Shown here: piece by piece, positions 37,104-47,111 of the stretch | Layout of the letters: each line of letters begins with the position of its first letter | How positions within the stretch are numbered: the first letter of the stretch is position 1 | From: Humidesulfovibrio sp. | GTDB taxonomy: Bacteria > Desulfobacterota > Desulfovibrionia > Desulfovibrionales > Desulfovibrionaceae | NCBI GenBank assembly: GCA_031292175.1 | Contig: JARLHQ010000027.1 | Location: forward strand, 96,099-160,098 | Reading direction: 5' to 3' | Length of the DNA stretch: 64,000 bases | Notes under the pieces: generated by a model | Database searches by the model: none | Seen by the model: the letters and a program-made list of their open reading frames with translations, nothing else | What the model was told of the DNA's origin: nothing | Made by a program: the position numbers and the translations under genes

Positions 37104-38510
37104 CTATTCGTCCTGATCCTTGCCCGGAATCTGGATGTTGTATTTCTTGATCTTGTAGTGGATGGCCCGGCGGCTGATGCCAAGCAGGTCGGCCGCGGTT
37201 TTCTTGACCCAGGCGGTGCGCTCCAGGGCGCGGATAATGGCCTGGTGCTCGTTGTCCTCCAGCGAGAGGGAGTCCGGAGCGGCAGTGGCGGCTTCGGATG
37301 TGACGACCGGGGCCACGACCTCGTGCAGGTTCTGGGCCTGGTCCAACTGCACATCGCGCGGTTCCAGCACGGTTCCGGCGCAGAACACCACCCCGCTCTC
37401 CAGCGCGTGCCGGAGCTCGCGCACGTTGCCCGGCCAGCTGTGGGCCATGAGCAGACGCAAGGTCTCAGGAGGGGCCGTGACCTTGGGCCGGTGCTGGTCA
37501 GCGCTGAAGGTTTCCAGGAACCGTTCGGTCAGCAGCGGGATGTCCTCCTTGCGGTCGCGCAGGGGGGGCACCTTGAGCGTGACCACCTTGAGACGGAAAT
37601 ACAGATCCTCCCGGAACTCACCCTTCTTCACCAGGGCGGGCAGATCGGCGTTGGTGGCGGCGACCACGCGGCAGTTCACGGGGATGGCGCGGGTGTCACC
37701 CACGCGGCGGATGGTGCGTTCCTGCAGGAAACGCAGCAGGCGCGTCTGCATCTCCGGGCTGATGTTGCCGATCTCGTCCAGGAACAGCGTGCCGCCTTCG
37801 GCCTCCTCCATGAGCCCCTTTTTGTCGCGCACGGCGTGGGTGAAGGAGCCCTTCACATGGCCGAACAGCTCACTCTCCAGGAGCGTTGGCTGGGTGGAGC
37901 CGCAGTCCACGATGACAAAGGGGCCCTTGGCGCGGGGCGAGAGATCGTGGAGCATCCGCGCCACCATCTCCTTGCCTGTGCCGCTCTCGCCCAGGATAAG
38001 CACGGCCACGTCGGTGGGGGCCACGCGTTCGAGCAGGGCGTAAAAATCGCGCATCACAGGGCTCTTGCCGCCCCAGATGACGTCGCTGACGCTCTTGGCC
38101 TTGCCCGGCGCGCGTTTCGGCTCCTCCACAACGCGGCCCAGCAGGGCGGCGATCTTCTGCAACAGCTGGTGGCCGTCGAAGGGCTTGGTGAGGTAGTCCG
38201 CCGCGCCGGAGCGGATGGTGGACACGGCGTCTGGAATGGAGCCATACGCGGTGAGCAGGATCACGGGGATGTGCGGCCACTGGACGAGGATCTCGTGCAG
38301 CAGGCCAACACCGCCCATGCCGGGCATCTTCACGTCGGAGACGACGAGGTCCACCGGGTGCTGCGCCAGAAGCTCCACGGCCTCTTCGGCGCTGCGCGCG
38401 GTGAAGGTTTTGTAGTGGGCGAAGGAAAGCCGCGCCTCCAACACCTGCAGGATGTTCTTGTCGTCGTCCACCACGAGGATCGTGGCGTGCTCACGTTTTC
38501 CGGCTTCCAT
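37104..38510 (-). CDS. Sigma-54-type response regulator (GlrR/NtrC class) with altered GAFTGA loop
   Basis: A 468-aa regulator. Receiver domain residues ~10-125 (VVDDDKNILQVLEARL; phospho-Asp in VVSDVKMPG), AAA+ domain from ~150 with Walker A GESGTGKEMVARML, Walker B GGTLFLDEIGN, and a Fis-type HTH at the C-terminus (TAADLLGISRRAIHYKIKKY). The sigma-54 contact loop reads GSFTHA in place of GAFTGA (near residue 217), which should weaken or change sigma-54 remodelling. It is the third gene of a kinase / lipoprotein / regulator set ordered like GlrK-QseG-GlrR. Confidence 0.9.
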   Translation of the reverse strand: MEAGKREHATILVVDDDKNILQVLEARLSFAHYKTFTARSAEEAVELLAQHPVDLVVSDVKMPGMGGVGLLHEILVQWPHIPVILLTAYGSIPDAVSTIRSGAADYLTKPFDGHQLLQKIAALLGRVVEEPKRAPGKAKSVSDVIWGGKSPVMRDFYALLERVAPTDVAVLILGESGTGKEMVARMLHDLSPRAKGPFVIVDCGSTQPTLLESELFGHVKGSFTHAVRDKKGLMEEAEGGTLFLDEIGNISPEMQTRLLRFLQERTIRRVGDTRAIPVNCRVVAATNADLPALVKKGEFREDLYFRLKVVTLKVPPLRDRKEDIPLLTERFLETFSADQHRPKVTAPPETLRLLMAHSWPGNVRELRHALESGVVFCAGTVLEPRDVQLDQAQNLHEVVAPVVTSEAATAAPDSLSLEDNEHQAIIRALERTAWVKKTAADLLGISRRAIHYKIKKYNIQIPGKDQDE

Positions 38511-38519
38511 CGTGCTGCG

Positions 38520-39158
38520 CTACTCCAGGCCCTTCTTCTTGATGCTGAGCTCCTGATGCAGGCGCTCCAAGGCGTTCAGCTGACTGCGCAGGGCCTCGGC
38601 CTCAGCGGTCTTCTTGCGCAGGGCCTCGCGCACCTTGCCCGTCTCCTCCTGGCAGCCGGCCAGACGCCTGGTACGCACCAGCTCGCGGCCGATCTCCTCC
38701 TCGGAGAGCATGGCAGGGCTTCCCGTGCTGCCCGAGGGCGTCAGCCGGGGCAGAAGCGGCGTCATGAGGCGCGGATCCTCGCTGGGCAGTCCCTCCGGAG
38801 TCATCTGCACCCAGGTGTCCCAAATGGTCAGGGCCTCGTGCAGCTCCACCGGGGTCTTGGCGGTGACCAGGCGCGCGCAGGCCAAGCCATAGTAGGCCTT
38901 GCGGGCCACCACAGGGTCGGAGCTGTTGCCGGACAAGCGCTGGAAGATGCTCGCGGCCTTTTCATACTGCCCGGCCAGGTACGAGTCCACGGCCAGGATG
39001 TAAGCCGCGCGCGGATCCTTGTCCGGGGGGAGCACCTCCGGGCCCGTTGATAACGTTGCGCAGCCTGAAAGCATCAGGATGCAGAGTGATATTGAGGCAA
39101 GGGCCGGAAGCGCCATCCAGGCAAAGAGGCCCCGAAACCACGAAGTATGCTGCGTCAT
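38520..39158 (-). CDS. QseG-position outer-membrane-type lipoprotein
   Basis: A 212-aa protein with a lipoprotein signal (LASISLCILMLSGCATLSTG, lipobox L-S-G-C), a TPR-like helical middle (AAYILAVDSYLAGQYEKAAS) and a C-terminal coiled coil (ALRKKTAEAEALRSQLNALE). It lies between the sensor kinase and the response regulator, as QseG does in enterobacteria where it modulates the kinase. Sequence similarity to QseG itself is not evident; the assignment rests on position and lipoprotein nature. Confidence 0.75.
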   Translation of the reverse strand: MTQHTSWFRGLFAWMALPALASISLCILMLSGCATLSTGPEVLPPDKDPRAAYILAVDSYLAGQYEKAASIFQRLSGNSSDPVVARKAYYGLACARLVTAKTPVELHEALTIWDTWVQMTPEGLPSEDPRLMTPLLPRLTPSGSTGSPAMLSEEEIGRELVRTRRLAGCQEETGKVREALRKKTAEAEALRSQLNALERLHQELSIKKKGLE

Positions 39159-39167
39159 GGGCGTTTT

Positions 39168-40604
39168 CTATACCATCGTTTTGGGCTTGGGAAGGGAAAA
39201 GCAAAAGCTCGAACCGCAGCCCGGCGCGCTGTTGAGCCAGAGATTGCCGCCGTGGGCCTCCACGATGCCGCGCGCGATGGACAGGCCGAGGCCCAGGCCG
39301 TCCACGCTGCCCCGAACAGTTGGTTCGCGGTAGTACTTTAGGAAAATACGCTCCTGCTCCTCCACCGGGATGCCCGGCCCTTCGTCCACCACGCAGAAGA
39401 TCACGGACTTGCCCGCGGGCTCCGGGGTGACGCTTAACCGCACCACGCTCTCCGGGGGAGAGAACTTGATGGCGTTGCCGAGCAGATTCACCAGCACCTG
39501 GGTCACGTGCTCCTGGTCGGCCTCCACGAAGACGAAATCCTCGGGAAGCTCGGCCTTGAGCTCGATGCGCTTGGCCAGGGCCATGGACTGCAAACGGTCC
39601 AGCGCCTGCCGCCCCAGGGCTGCCGCGTCCAGGGGCTCCGTGTTCAGCTTGAGCCGCTGGGCCTCCAGACTCGAGACCTTCATAAGGCGTTCCAGAAGAT
39701 GCGTGAGACGAAGCGCCTCCTGCCGGGAGATGTTCAGGAAGTGATGCTGCTTTTCGTTCACCTCGCCAAAGACCCCGTCGGCCACCAGGTCCACGGACTC
39801 GCGGATGCTTGTGAGCGGCGTGCGGATCTCGTGCGAAAGCATGGCGATGAAGTCCTGGCGCATGCGTTCTTCCTCGGTCAGGCGCGTGGTCATGCTGTTG
39901 AAGGCCTGGGCCAGCTCGCCCAGTTCGTCGTGGGTGGCGACCCGCACGGGGCGTGTGGGTTCGCCGCTGCCCAGCTCACGGATGCCGCGGCGTATCTCGG
40001 AAAGCGACAGGTTCAGGCGGTAGGCGATGAACACGCTGCCCAGCACGCCAAAGGCAATGCTCGCCACCAGGCCAAAGAACCCCAAGCGCTCTGCCGCGCG
40101 GCTCTTGTCGGCCAGGTCGTTCAGGCGGGCCTCCATCTCCTGCTGGTTGGTCTGCCGCGCCTCGGAGAGGATGTCGAGCCAGCGGGTGACGGTCTTGTCC
40201 GGCAGCACCTTGTTCCCGGTGTCACGGCTGCGGGCGAGCAGTTCCTCATACTCGCGCGTGAGCACGGCCCAGGATTCCTTGTATTCCGGGTGGCGCGCCA
40301 GCACGGAGGTCAAGGTCTTGCCGAAGTCCTCAAGGTCGGAGACAAACGCCTCCAAATAGTCGTCTTTCTGAAGTATTTCGTAGCGCTTGCGGTTTTCCTC
40401 AAGGGACAGGAGCTGCTGGATCATGCGCTGGGCCGAAAGGTCCACGTCGTAATTGACGTTGACGATGGCGCTCGAGACATCCACCAAGTTCTGGATGCGC
40501 AGAATGAGCACGCTGGTGGTGGCATAGAAGATGCCCACCAGCACCATGCACCAGAGGAGCAGCTTGGCGGTGATTCCCAGCCGCCGGGGTGATTGTCTGT
40601 CCAC
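39168..40604 (-). CDS. Sensor histidine kinase (GlrK-like)
   Basis: A 478-aa membrane kinase. TM1 is about residues 10-32 (AKLLLWCMVLVGIFYATTSV), TM2 about 175-200 (LGFFGLVASIAFGVLGSVFI), then HAMP, HisKA with the phospho-His in AMLSHEIRTPLTSIRESVDL, and HATPase with GNAIKFSPP (N box), DEGPGIPVEEQ and GLGLSIARGIVEAHGG. The GTG start at 40604 has AAAGGA nine bases upstream. It should phosphorylate the regulator encoded two genes downstream. Confidence 0.93.
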   Translation of the reverse strand: MDRQSPRRLGITAKLLLWCMVLVGIFYATTSVLILRIQNLVDVSSAIVNVNYDVDLSAQRMIQQLLSLEENRKRYEILQKDDYLEAFVSDLEDFGKTLTSVLARHPEYKESWAVLTREYEELLARSRDTGNKVLPDKTVTRWLDILSEARQTNQQEMEARLNDLADKSRAAERLGFFGLVASIAFGVLGSVFIAYRLNLSLSEIRRGIRELGSGEPTRPVRVATHDELGELAQAFNSMTTRLTEEERMRQDFIAMLSHEIRTPLTSIRESVDLVADGVFGEVNEKQHHFLNISRQEALRLTHLLERLMKVSSLEAQRLKLNTEPLDAAALGRQALDRLQSMALAKRIELKAELPEDFVFVEADQEHVTQVLVNLLGNAIKFSPPESVVRLSVTPEPAGKSVIFCVVDEGPGIPVEEQERIFLKYYREPTVRGSVDGLGLGLSIARGIVEAHGGNLWLNSAPGCGSSFCFSLPKPKTMV

Positions 40605-40675
40605 GCGCGCGTCCTTTGCCCAAAAGCTTGTCGCCCAGCCCCTATACCAGATCGCGACGTTGGTCCATGCCCGTT

Positions 40676-41812
40676 CTACTGCGCAGTCGGCGCGGCCTGG
40701 GGCAGCAGGTCCACCACCAGGATGTCCGGCGGGGCCAGCACGCGCAGGGGCGGGCCCCAGAAGCCAGCGCCCCCGCTTACGCCCAGCACCTTGCCGCCTT
40801 CCTCATAGAAGCCCCCCATGAACTCGTAGCTCAGGCTCACCACCAGGTAGAACGGATAGAGCTGTCCACGGTGGGTGTGCCCGGAGAGCATAAGTTCAAT
40901 GCCCAGCGGCTGGGCTGCCTCGCGCCAGGCCTGGGGCCGGTGGTTCAGGAGCACGCTCACCCGCGCCGGGTCCAGGTATGGAGCGAGGTCGCGTATCTCG
41001 CGGTCCAGCATGGCCGTCACGTTGCCCGCGCGGCCGGGATCGTCCACGCCAAGGATCTGGACCTCCGTCCCCGGCAGGGGCGCGACGCGGTTGCGCAGGA
41101 GCTTCGCCCCGGCCCAGCGGAACACGGCCGCGCTCTTCTCGTCGCCCTCGTAACGTTCGTGGTTGCCGAACACGCCGAAGGTGCCCAGCCTGGGCCGAGC
41201 GGCCAAAAACTTGGAGGCCAGGGGCTTGAGCGCCTCCGGGTGGTCGTTGACGAGATCGCCCACAATAAGCAGCACGTCCGGGTTCTGCGCCTTGAGGAGC
41301 GCCACCAGGGCGTCCACGCGCGAGGCCAGGGTCATGGCGCCCATGTGCAGGTCGCTCACGGCCACCAGGCGCAGGGGCTGGCTGAGTTTGGGCGAAACAA
41401 TGGTGCGCTTGAGCACACGCACGTTGTCCAACTCGCGCGTGCCATAGCCGACAACCAGACCGGTCAGGGCCAACACGGCCACCAGCGCGCGCGGCGAGCA
41501 CAGCGCCGGGGCGAACCTGGGCAGCGCGAGGCGCGCGAACATCTCCGCCGTGAAGAGGATGACCTGAAACAGGAAGAAATAGGCCACCACGGCGAATATG
41601 CCGTAGCCCAGCCACCAGAGGGGCCGGGCCAGGTCCATGGTCCAGGATTCCGGCATGAGCCGCGTGGAGGCGAGCAGCGCGCTGATCACCAGCCCCACGG
41701 CCAGAAGCCCCCAGGAGGCGTGGTCGGCCAGGCCGATCTGGCGACGCGCCTGAGCCAGAGACACGGCCAGCATGAACATGAACACGAGAGTGAAAACGAG
41801 GTAGAAACGCAT
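40676..41812 (-). CDS. Membrane metallophosphoesterase (YaeI/YkuE-like)
   Basis: A 378-aa protein with about four N-terminal membrane helices (~1-130) and a C-terminal calcineurin-like phosphoesterase domain: AVSDLHMGAM (D-x-H), IVGDLVNDHP (GDxxx), FGVFGNHERYEG (GNHE) and LMLSGHTHRGQLYP (GHTH). These supply the dimetal ligands. Family members hydrolyse phosphodiester bonds, including UDP-sugar lipids, but the substrate here is unknown. It precedes the kinase gene on the same strand, about 70 bp away. Confidence 0.88.
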   Translation of the reverse strand: MRFYLVFTLVFMFMLAVSLAQARRQIGLADHASWGLLAVGLVISALLASTRLMPESWTMDLARPLWWLGYGIFAVVAYFFLFQVILFTAEMFARLALPRFAPALCSPRALVAVLALTGLVVGYGTRELDNVRVLKRTIVSPKLSQPLRLVAVSDLHMGAMTLASRVDALVALLKAQNPDVLLIVGDLVNDHPEALKPLASKFLAARPRLGTFGVFGNHERYEGDEKSAAVFRWAGAKLLRNRVAPLPGTEVQILGVDDPGRAGNVTAMLDREIRDLAPYLDPARVSVLLNHRPQAWREAAQPLGIELMLSGHTHRGQLYPFYLVVSLSYEFMGGFYEEGGKVLGVSGGAGFWGPPLRVLAPPDILVVDLLPQAAPTAQ

Positions 41813-42008
41813 GGAGTCTCCGGCGTTGGGTGGGCCTCAAGCGCGTCACACTAGAAGCGCTCCCGCCAGCCGTCAAGGGTGGGGCGTCAAGGACGGTCAG
41901 CAAGGGCGGCGGGCAAGGCGCCCTGGGAAAGGAGGGCCGACACCGCCTGCGGACTTTACTTCCGCCCCTGGCCTGGGGCATCATGCCCCGACAATCACCG
42001 GAGGCCCC

Positions 42009-42254
42009 ATGCGTCAGCTTTATCTCGTGTACCGTGTCCTGCCCGATGGCGACCGCCACCCCGAGACCATCATGGCCCTGGACGAGAGCGACCGCAAAGC
42101 CGCCGAAACGGCGCTCAACCAACTCATCGGCGACGACGCGCCGGAGAACGCCCTGCGCGAAGGCGAGCGCTGGGAGTTCGTGCCCCAGGACCTGGCGCCG
42201 TTGGTGGACTGGGAAGAAATCGCCCCGCCGGACTCCCGCTCCCTGCCCTACTAG
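42009..42254 (+). CDS. Small hypothetical protein
   Basis: An 81-aa acidic protein (MRQLYLVYRVLPDGDRHPET ... ending RSLPY). The ATG at 42009 has GGAGGCCCC directly upstream. No family recognised; codon pattern fits. Its stop lies a few bases from that of the convergent BenE-like gene. Confidence 0.6.
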   Translation: MRQLYLVYRVLPDGDRHPETIMALDESDRKAAETALNQLIGDDAPENALREGERWEFVPQDLAPLVDWEEIAPPDSRSLPY

Positions 42255-43480
42255 GCGCTCTTGCGCCGCCAGCCGCCGGACAGGGCCGCGTTGGCCAGCA
42301 CGCCGCCAAGCAGTCCCCAGAAGGCCGAGCCCACGCCGAAGAGCGAAACCCCGGACACGGTGATCAGAAAGGTCACCAGCGCCGCCTCGCGCCGGGCCTC
42401 GTCGGCCATGGCCTGCGTCAGCCCCGAGATGAGCGCGCCGAAGAGCGCCAGTCCGCTGATGGCCGCGATGAGCCCGGAGGGCAGCGCGGTGAACAGCCCC
42501 ACGAGCGTCGCGCCAAAGAGCCCCACCACCAGATACGCCAAGCCGCACACCACCCCGGCCACATAGCGCTTGTCCGGGTCGTTGTGCGCTTCCGGCCCGG
42601 TGCAAATGGCCGCCGTGATGGCCGCCAGATTGATGCCGTGGGAGCCGAAGGGCGCGAGCAGCACGGACAAAAATCCCGTGGCCGCCACCAGCGGCCCGCC
42701 GGGAGTCTTGTAGCCCGCCGTACGCAAAACGCCCAGGCCCGTGGCGTTCTGCCCGGTCATGGTGACCAGGAACAGCGGCACGCCAAGGCCGATGAGCGCG
42801 CCCAGGCTGAAAACCGGGGTGGTGAGCTCCGGCCGGGCCAGGCTCGCGTCCACCAGGGAGAGATCGAGCAGTCCCAGCGCCCCGGCCGTCGCCAGGCCGG
42901 TCAGAAGCGTGACCACGATGGCATAACGCGGGGCAAGGCGCTTCATGAGCAGATAGGCCGCGAGCATGGGCGCGACCAAAAGCGGGGTGGCGCGCATGGC
43001 CGTGAACACCTGCACCCCGAAGCGGAACAGGATGCCCGCAAGCATGGCCGCCACCACGGCGGCCGGGATGCGCCGCATGAGCGCGCCGAAGAGCCCCGTG
43101 GCCCCGCACAGGGTGATGGCGGCGGCGGCAAAGAGAAAAGCCCCGATGGCCTCCGGGTAGGAGTAGGCGGCCCAGCCCGCGGCCAGAAGGGCCGCGCCGG
43201 GCGTGGACCAGGCGATGATTATCGGGGCGCGGTAGATCAGGCTCAGGGCAACCCCGGCCAGGCCGGAGCCGATGGAGATGGCCCAGATCCAGCTGGTGAG
43301 CTGCCCGGAGGTAAGGCCAGCCAGCTTGGCGGCCTGGAAGATGATGGCTGCGGGGCCGCCAAAGGAGACCATCACCGCAATGACGCCGACCACGGCCGCG
43401 GAAAGGGAAAAGTCGCGGCGCAGGTCGGTCAGGCTAGCGGCCTGGGCAAAAACAAGGGATCGTGGGGAATCGCTCGGCAT
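42251..43480 (-). CDS. benE: BenE-family benzoate/H+ symporter
   Basis: A 409-aa permease with about 12 helices, of the BenE branch of the nucleobase-cation symporter superfamily: VVGVIAVMVSFGGPAAIIFQ, YRAPIIIAWSTPGAALLA, and TMTGQNATGLGVLRTAGY are typical. It imports benzoate or a similar aromatic acid with protons. The ATG at 43480 has GGAGG eight bases upstream. No aromatic degradation enzymes lie beside it, though an AMP-dependent ligase with benzoate-CoA-ligase character is found at 48452. Confidence 0.9.
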   Translation of the reverse strand: MPSDSPRSLVFAQAASLTDLRRDFSLSAAVVGVIAVMVSFGGPAAIIFQAAKLAGLTSGQLTSWIWAISIGSGLAGVALSLIYRAPIIIAWSTPGAALLAAGWAAYSYPEAIGAFLFAAAAITLCGATGLFGALMRRIPAAVVAAMLAGILFRFGVQVFTAMRATPLLVAPMLAAYLLMKRLAPRYAIVVTLLTGLATAGALGLLDLSLVDASLARPELTTPVFSLGALIGLGVPLFLVTMTGQNATGLGVLRTAGYKTPGGPLVAATGFLSVLLAPFGSHGINLAAITAAICTGPEAHNDPDKRYVAGVVCGLAYLVVGLFGATLVGLFTALPSGLIAAISGLALFGALISGLTQAMADEARREAALVTFLITVSGVSLFGVGSAFWGLLGGVLANAALSGGWRRKSA

Positions 43481-43748
43481 GGCCGCCTCCGAAAAAGCCT
43501 TCCGGTCAGGGAAGGGTATCGGTCGCACACCCCGCCAGTCAGGACGGGATGCAGCCCAGGCGAGCGGCAGGACAGGGGGGTGGATCGCGCTTCCTCGTGG
43601 TGAACTCCACGTTTCGCCAGTCACGCGGCCCCGAACACACGCAGACCCTACCGCCGTCGTGACGATGGCGTCAAGCCCCGTTTTCACTGGACAAGCCAGC
43701 CAGCCGCCCCAAGGCGTGGTCCGCAACCCGGCGGACCTCAGCCAGACA

Positions 43749-43904
43749 TCAAACGCCCCTGGGGTTCTTGACCGCGCACTGGCAGCCGCCCGCGGCCCGC
43801 GCAGCCAGGATGCGCGCCAGAATCGTCGAGCGGCCGTTTTGCCGGGCATCGCGCTCAATATCCGAGGCCGTGTAGCCCAAGCAGTGGCAGACAAGTTCGG
43901 TCAC
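43749..43904 (-). CDS. BFD-like / CopZ-type [2Fe-2S] small protein
   Basis: A 51-aa protein starting at GTG 43904 (GGAGGG six bases upstream). It has CHCLGYTASDIERD, NGRSTILARILAA and GGCQCAVKNPRG: the C-x-C ... C-x-C arrangement of the BFD-like / CopZ [2Fe-2S] domain. Too short, and with a GTG start, it is easily missed. It might deliver or store a cluster, or partner a ferredoxin-type enzyme. It lies just downstream of the class IV aminotransferase, behind its terminator. Confidence 0.75.
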   Translation of the reverse strand: MTELVCHCLGYTASDIERDARQNGRSTILARILAARAAGGCQCAVKNPRGV

Positions 43905-43930
43905 TGCGCCCTCCGTCTTGCATGGGTTTG

Positions 43931-43968
43931 AAAGAAAACGCCCGGCCCCCGCGAAAGGGACCGGGCGT
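43931..43968 (-). terminator. Terminator of the aminotransferase transcript
   Basis: CGCCCGG/CCGGGCG stem followed on the minus strand by a TTTTCTTT run. Confidence 0.8.
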
Positions 43969-43991
43969 GGTCTGCTGTATGTCTGTCCGGG

Positions 43992-44930
43992 CTAGAACAC
44001 CAAGCCGGTCTGTTGCAGGTCGGCCTGGAGCAACGCGCGGATCCTCTTCGTCACCGGGCCGGGCTTCGCGTCGTGGATGGGCTTGTTGTTGTAGCGCACC
44101 ACGCCGATGGCGTCGAAGCTGGTGCCCAGCATCATGACCTCGCGCGCGCCGAAGATCTCGTCCTCGGTGACGCCCTTGAACACGATGCTCATCTCGTCCT
44201 TCACCAGGTCCACGGCGCGCATGAGGGTGGTGCCCGCCAGCGCGTTGGTGAACTCGGGAATCACCAGCCGCCCCTGCTCGTCCACCAGGGCCACGTTCTC
44301 CGTGGCGCTCTCGGCCAGGAAGCCGTTCGCATCGAAGCAGAACGGGAAGTCCACGCGGCTGTTCACCGCCTCGCGCTTCATGAGCACGTTCGGCAGATAG
44401 TTGGTGGTTTTGACCGTGGCCATCCAGGCCTGTTTGGCCGGAATGGTGGTGCGCATGGCTGTGACGCCCTTCTCGAACGCGCTCTCCGGCCGCAGGTGCA
44501 GACGGTAGGCCACAAGGTACAGGCTTGGCACCGGGCTCTCGTAGGGGTCGATGCCGAAACCGCCGGGCCCGCGTCCCAGCAGCACGCGGATGAGCCCATC
44601 GGGCTCGTTGCCCGCGCGCGCCACCTCGGTGATGGCATCGGCCAGCTCGCCCCAGGAGCAGGGCGGCTCCAGATGGATGGCCTGGCAGGACAAGCGCATG
44701 CGCCTCAGGTGGGCATCCAGCTGGTAGAGCTTGCGGCCCACGTATTTGAGGGACTCGAACACGCCGTCGCCCCGGTGCACCAGATGGTCGTCCCAGGGCA
44801 TGAGCATGAGCTTCGGGTCCGTTCCGATGACCCCCACGCGGTGGTCGTAGAAGGCCAGCACCTCCTCGGTGCCGGGGCGGATGGCTTCAAGCAGAGCCTC
44901 GAGGTATTCCTGGGAACCGGCGACGTGCAT
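43992..44930 (-). CDS. Class IV PLP aminotransferase (branched-chain / D-amino acid type)
   Basis: A 312-aa fold-type IV aminotransferase: HLVHRGDGVFESLKYVGRKL near residue 50, the Schiff-base lysine in MATVKTTNYLPNVL (about Lys173), and FLAESATENVALVDEQG, GTTLMRAV. The set fits IlvE/DAAT/4-amino-4-deoxychorismate lyase relatives; the exact member cannot be fixed from sequence. It is directly downstream of asd and metF on the same strand, in an amino-acid biosynthesis run. Confidence 0.87.
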   Translation of the reverse strand: MHVAGSQEYLEALLEAIRPGTEEVLAFYDHRVGVIGTDPKLMLMPWDDHLVHRGDGVFESLKYVGRKLYQLDAHLRRMRLSCQAIHLEPPCSWGELADAITEVARAGNEPDGLIRVLLGRGPGGFGIDPYESPVPSLYLVAYRLHLRPESAFEKGVTAMRTTIPAKQAWMATVKTTNYLPNVLMKREAVNSRVDFPFCFDANGFLAESATENVALVDEQGRLVIPEFTNALAGTTLMRAVDLVKDEMSIVFKGVTEDEIFGAREVMMLGTSFDAIGVVRYNNKPIHDAKPGPVTKRIRALLQADLQQTGLVF

Positions 44931-44948
44931 GGTTTTCTCCTCGGGTTG

Positions 44949-45980
<1,032 letters not shown>

Positions 45981-45992
45981 GATATTCTCCGG

Positions 45993-46868
45993 TTATCGCA
46001 TGGTGATATTGTTGATAATTTCAAGACAGGCCTCGGCGCGGTTCAGGGTGTACAGGTGTACACCCGGCACGCCCGCATCAATGAGGCCCTGCACCTGTTT
46101 CGTGGCGTGGGCCAAACCGAGCTCGCGCACGGCCTCGTCGCCGCCCTTCAGGAAGGCCGACTCCAGGGTTTCGTAGAACCCGCCGAACACGGCCCGGCCG
46201 TTCAAGGTGGCGATAAACTCCGCGCTCTTCATGGTCAAAATGGGCATGATGCCCGGCAGCACCGGCACGGTGACGCCCATTTTGCGCAGGCGCTCCACGT
46301 AGGTCAGGTACAGCGCATTCTCAAAAAAGAGCTGGGTGACGATGAACTGTCCGCCCGCGTCCACCTTGTGCTTGAGCCATTTGAGGTCGTCCACCAGGGT
46401 GGCCGACTCCGGGTGCATGGTGGGAATGCCCGCCACACCGATGCCCATGCTCGGGAAATTGGTGCGGATGAAGCGCACCAGGTCCGAGGCGTGCTGGAAC
46501 TCCTGGTCCTCGAAACGGAAGTCGGCCACGCCCTTGGGGGGATCGCCGCGCAGGGCGAGCACGTTTTCGATGCCCGCCTCGGAAATGGCGGCAAGGAAAT
46601 CGTACAGCGCCTTCGAGGACGCGCCCACGCACGTTAGGTGCGCCATGGGCTCCAGGCCCATCTCGCGCTTCAGGTGGGTGACGACGTCGAGGGTGTTGGC
46701 CTGGGTGCCGCCGCCCGCGCCGTAAGTCACGGAGACAAACAGCGGGTCGAGCACCTTGAGCTTCTCCACTTCGGCGAAGAACTTGGGCCAGGTGTCCCGT
46801 TCCTTGGGCGGAAAAAACTCCAGCGACAGGAAGGGTCGGCGTGTGGGGATCAAATCCGCGATACGCAA
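45993..46868 (-). CDS. metF: 5,10-methylenetetrahydrofolate reductase
   Basis: A 291-aa FAD-containing TIM barrel: FLSLEFFPPKERDTW at residues ~13-27 (with the catalytic Glu), FVSVTYGAGGGT, HLTCVG, and LALRGDPPKG. It reduces methylene-H4folate to methyl-H4folate for methionine synthesis or for methyl-branch carbon metabolism. It heads the metF-asd-aminotransferase run. The 243-bp gap upstream (46869-47111) has no riboswitch I can recognise. Confidence 0.96.
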   Translation of the reverse strand: MRIADLIPTRRPFLSLEFFPPKERDTWPKFFAEVEKLKVLDPLFVSVTYGAGGGTQANTLDVVTHLKREMGLEPMAHLTCVGASSKALYDFLAAISEAGIENVLALRGDPPKGVADFRFEDQEFQHASDLVRFIRTNFPSMGIGVAGIPTMHPESATLVDDLKWLKHKVDAGGQFIVTQLFFENALYLTYVERLRKMGVTVPVLPGIMPILTMKSAEFIATLNGRAVFGGFYETLESAFLKGGDEAVRELGLAHATKQVQGLIDAGVPGVHLYTLNRAEACLEIINNITMR

Positions 46869-47111
46869 GCGGTACAGCTCCTTCAGGGTTGCCGCGCCAA
46901 GAAAGGATATCCGGGGTAGGGCGCAGAAAGTGAAGCCTTACCCTTTCTTCACGCGGGCCGCAACGGTTGAGCCAGGGGGTTGCGCCTTCGGCCCGGCCTG
47001 CCGGACCATGCCCTCCTCCAGAGCGGGATCAAGCGCTCCCGCGCGTTCGCTTCGAGGACAGGAGCGGAGGCGCAGCCAGGCCAGGGTCGAGAAGGAGCTG
47101 GCATAGCCGCC

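Noticed and set aside
40896..43109. Long open frame antisense and out of frame with metallophosphoesterase and BenE
   Set aside because: Composition is that of a frame shadow (Arg/Gly/His-rich); both true genes cover the same stretch.
46869..47111. Possible riboswitch upstream of metF
   Set aside because: No SAM or cobalamin riboswitch core could be recognised in the leader.
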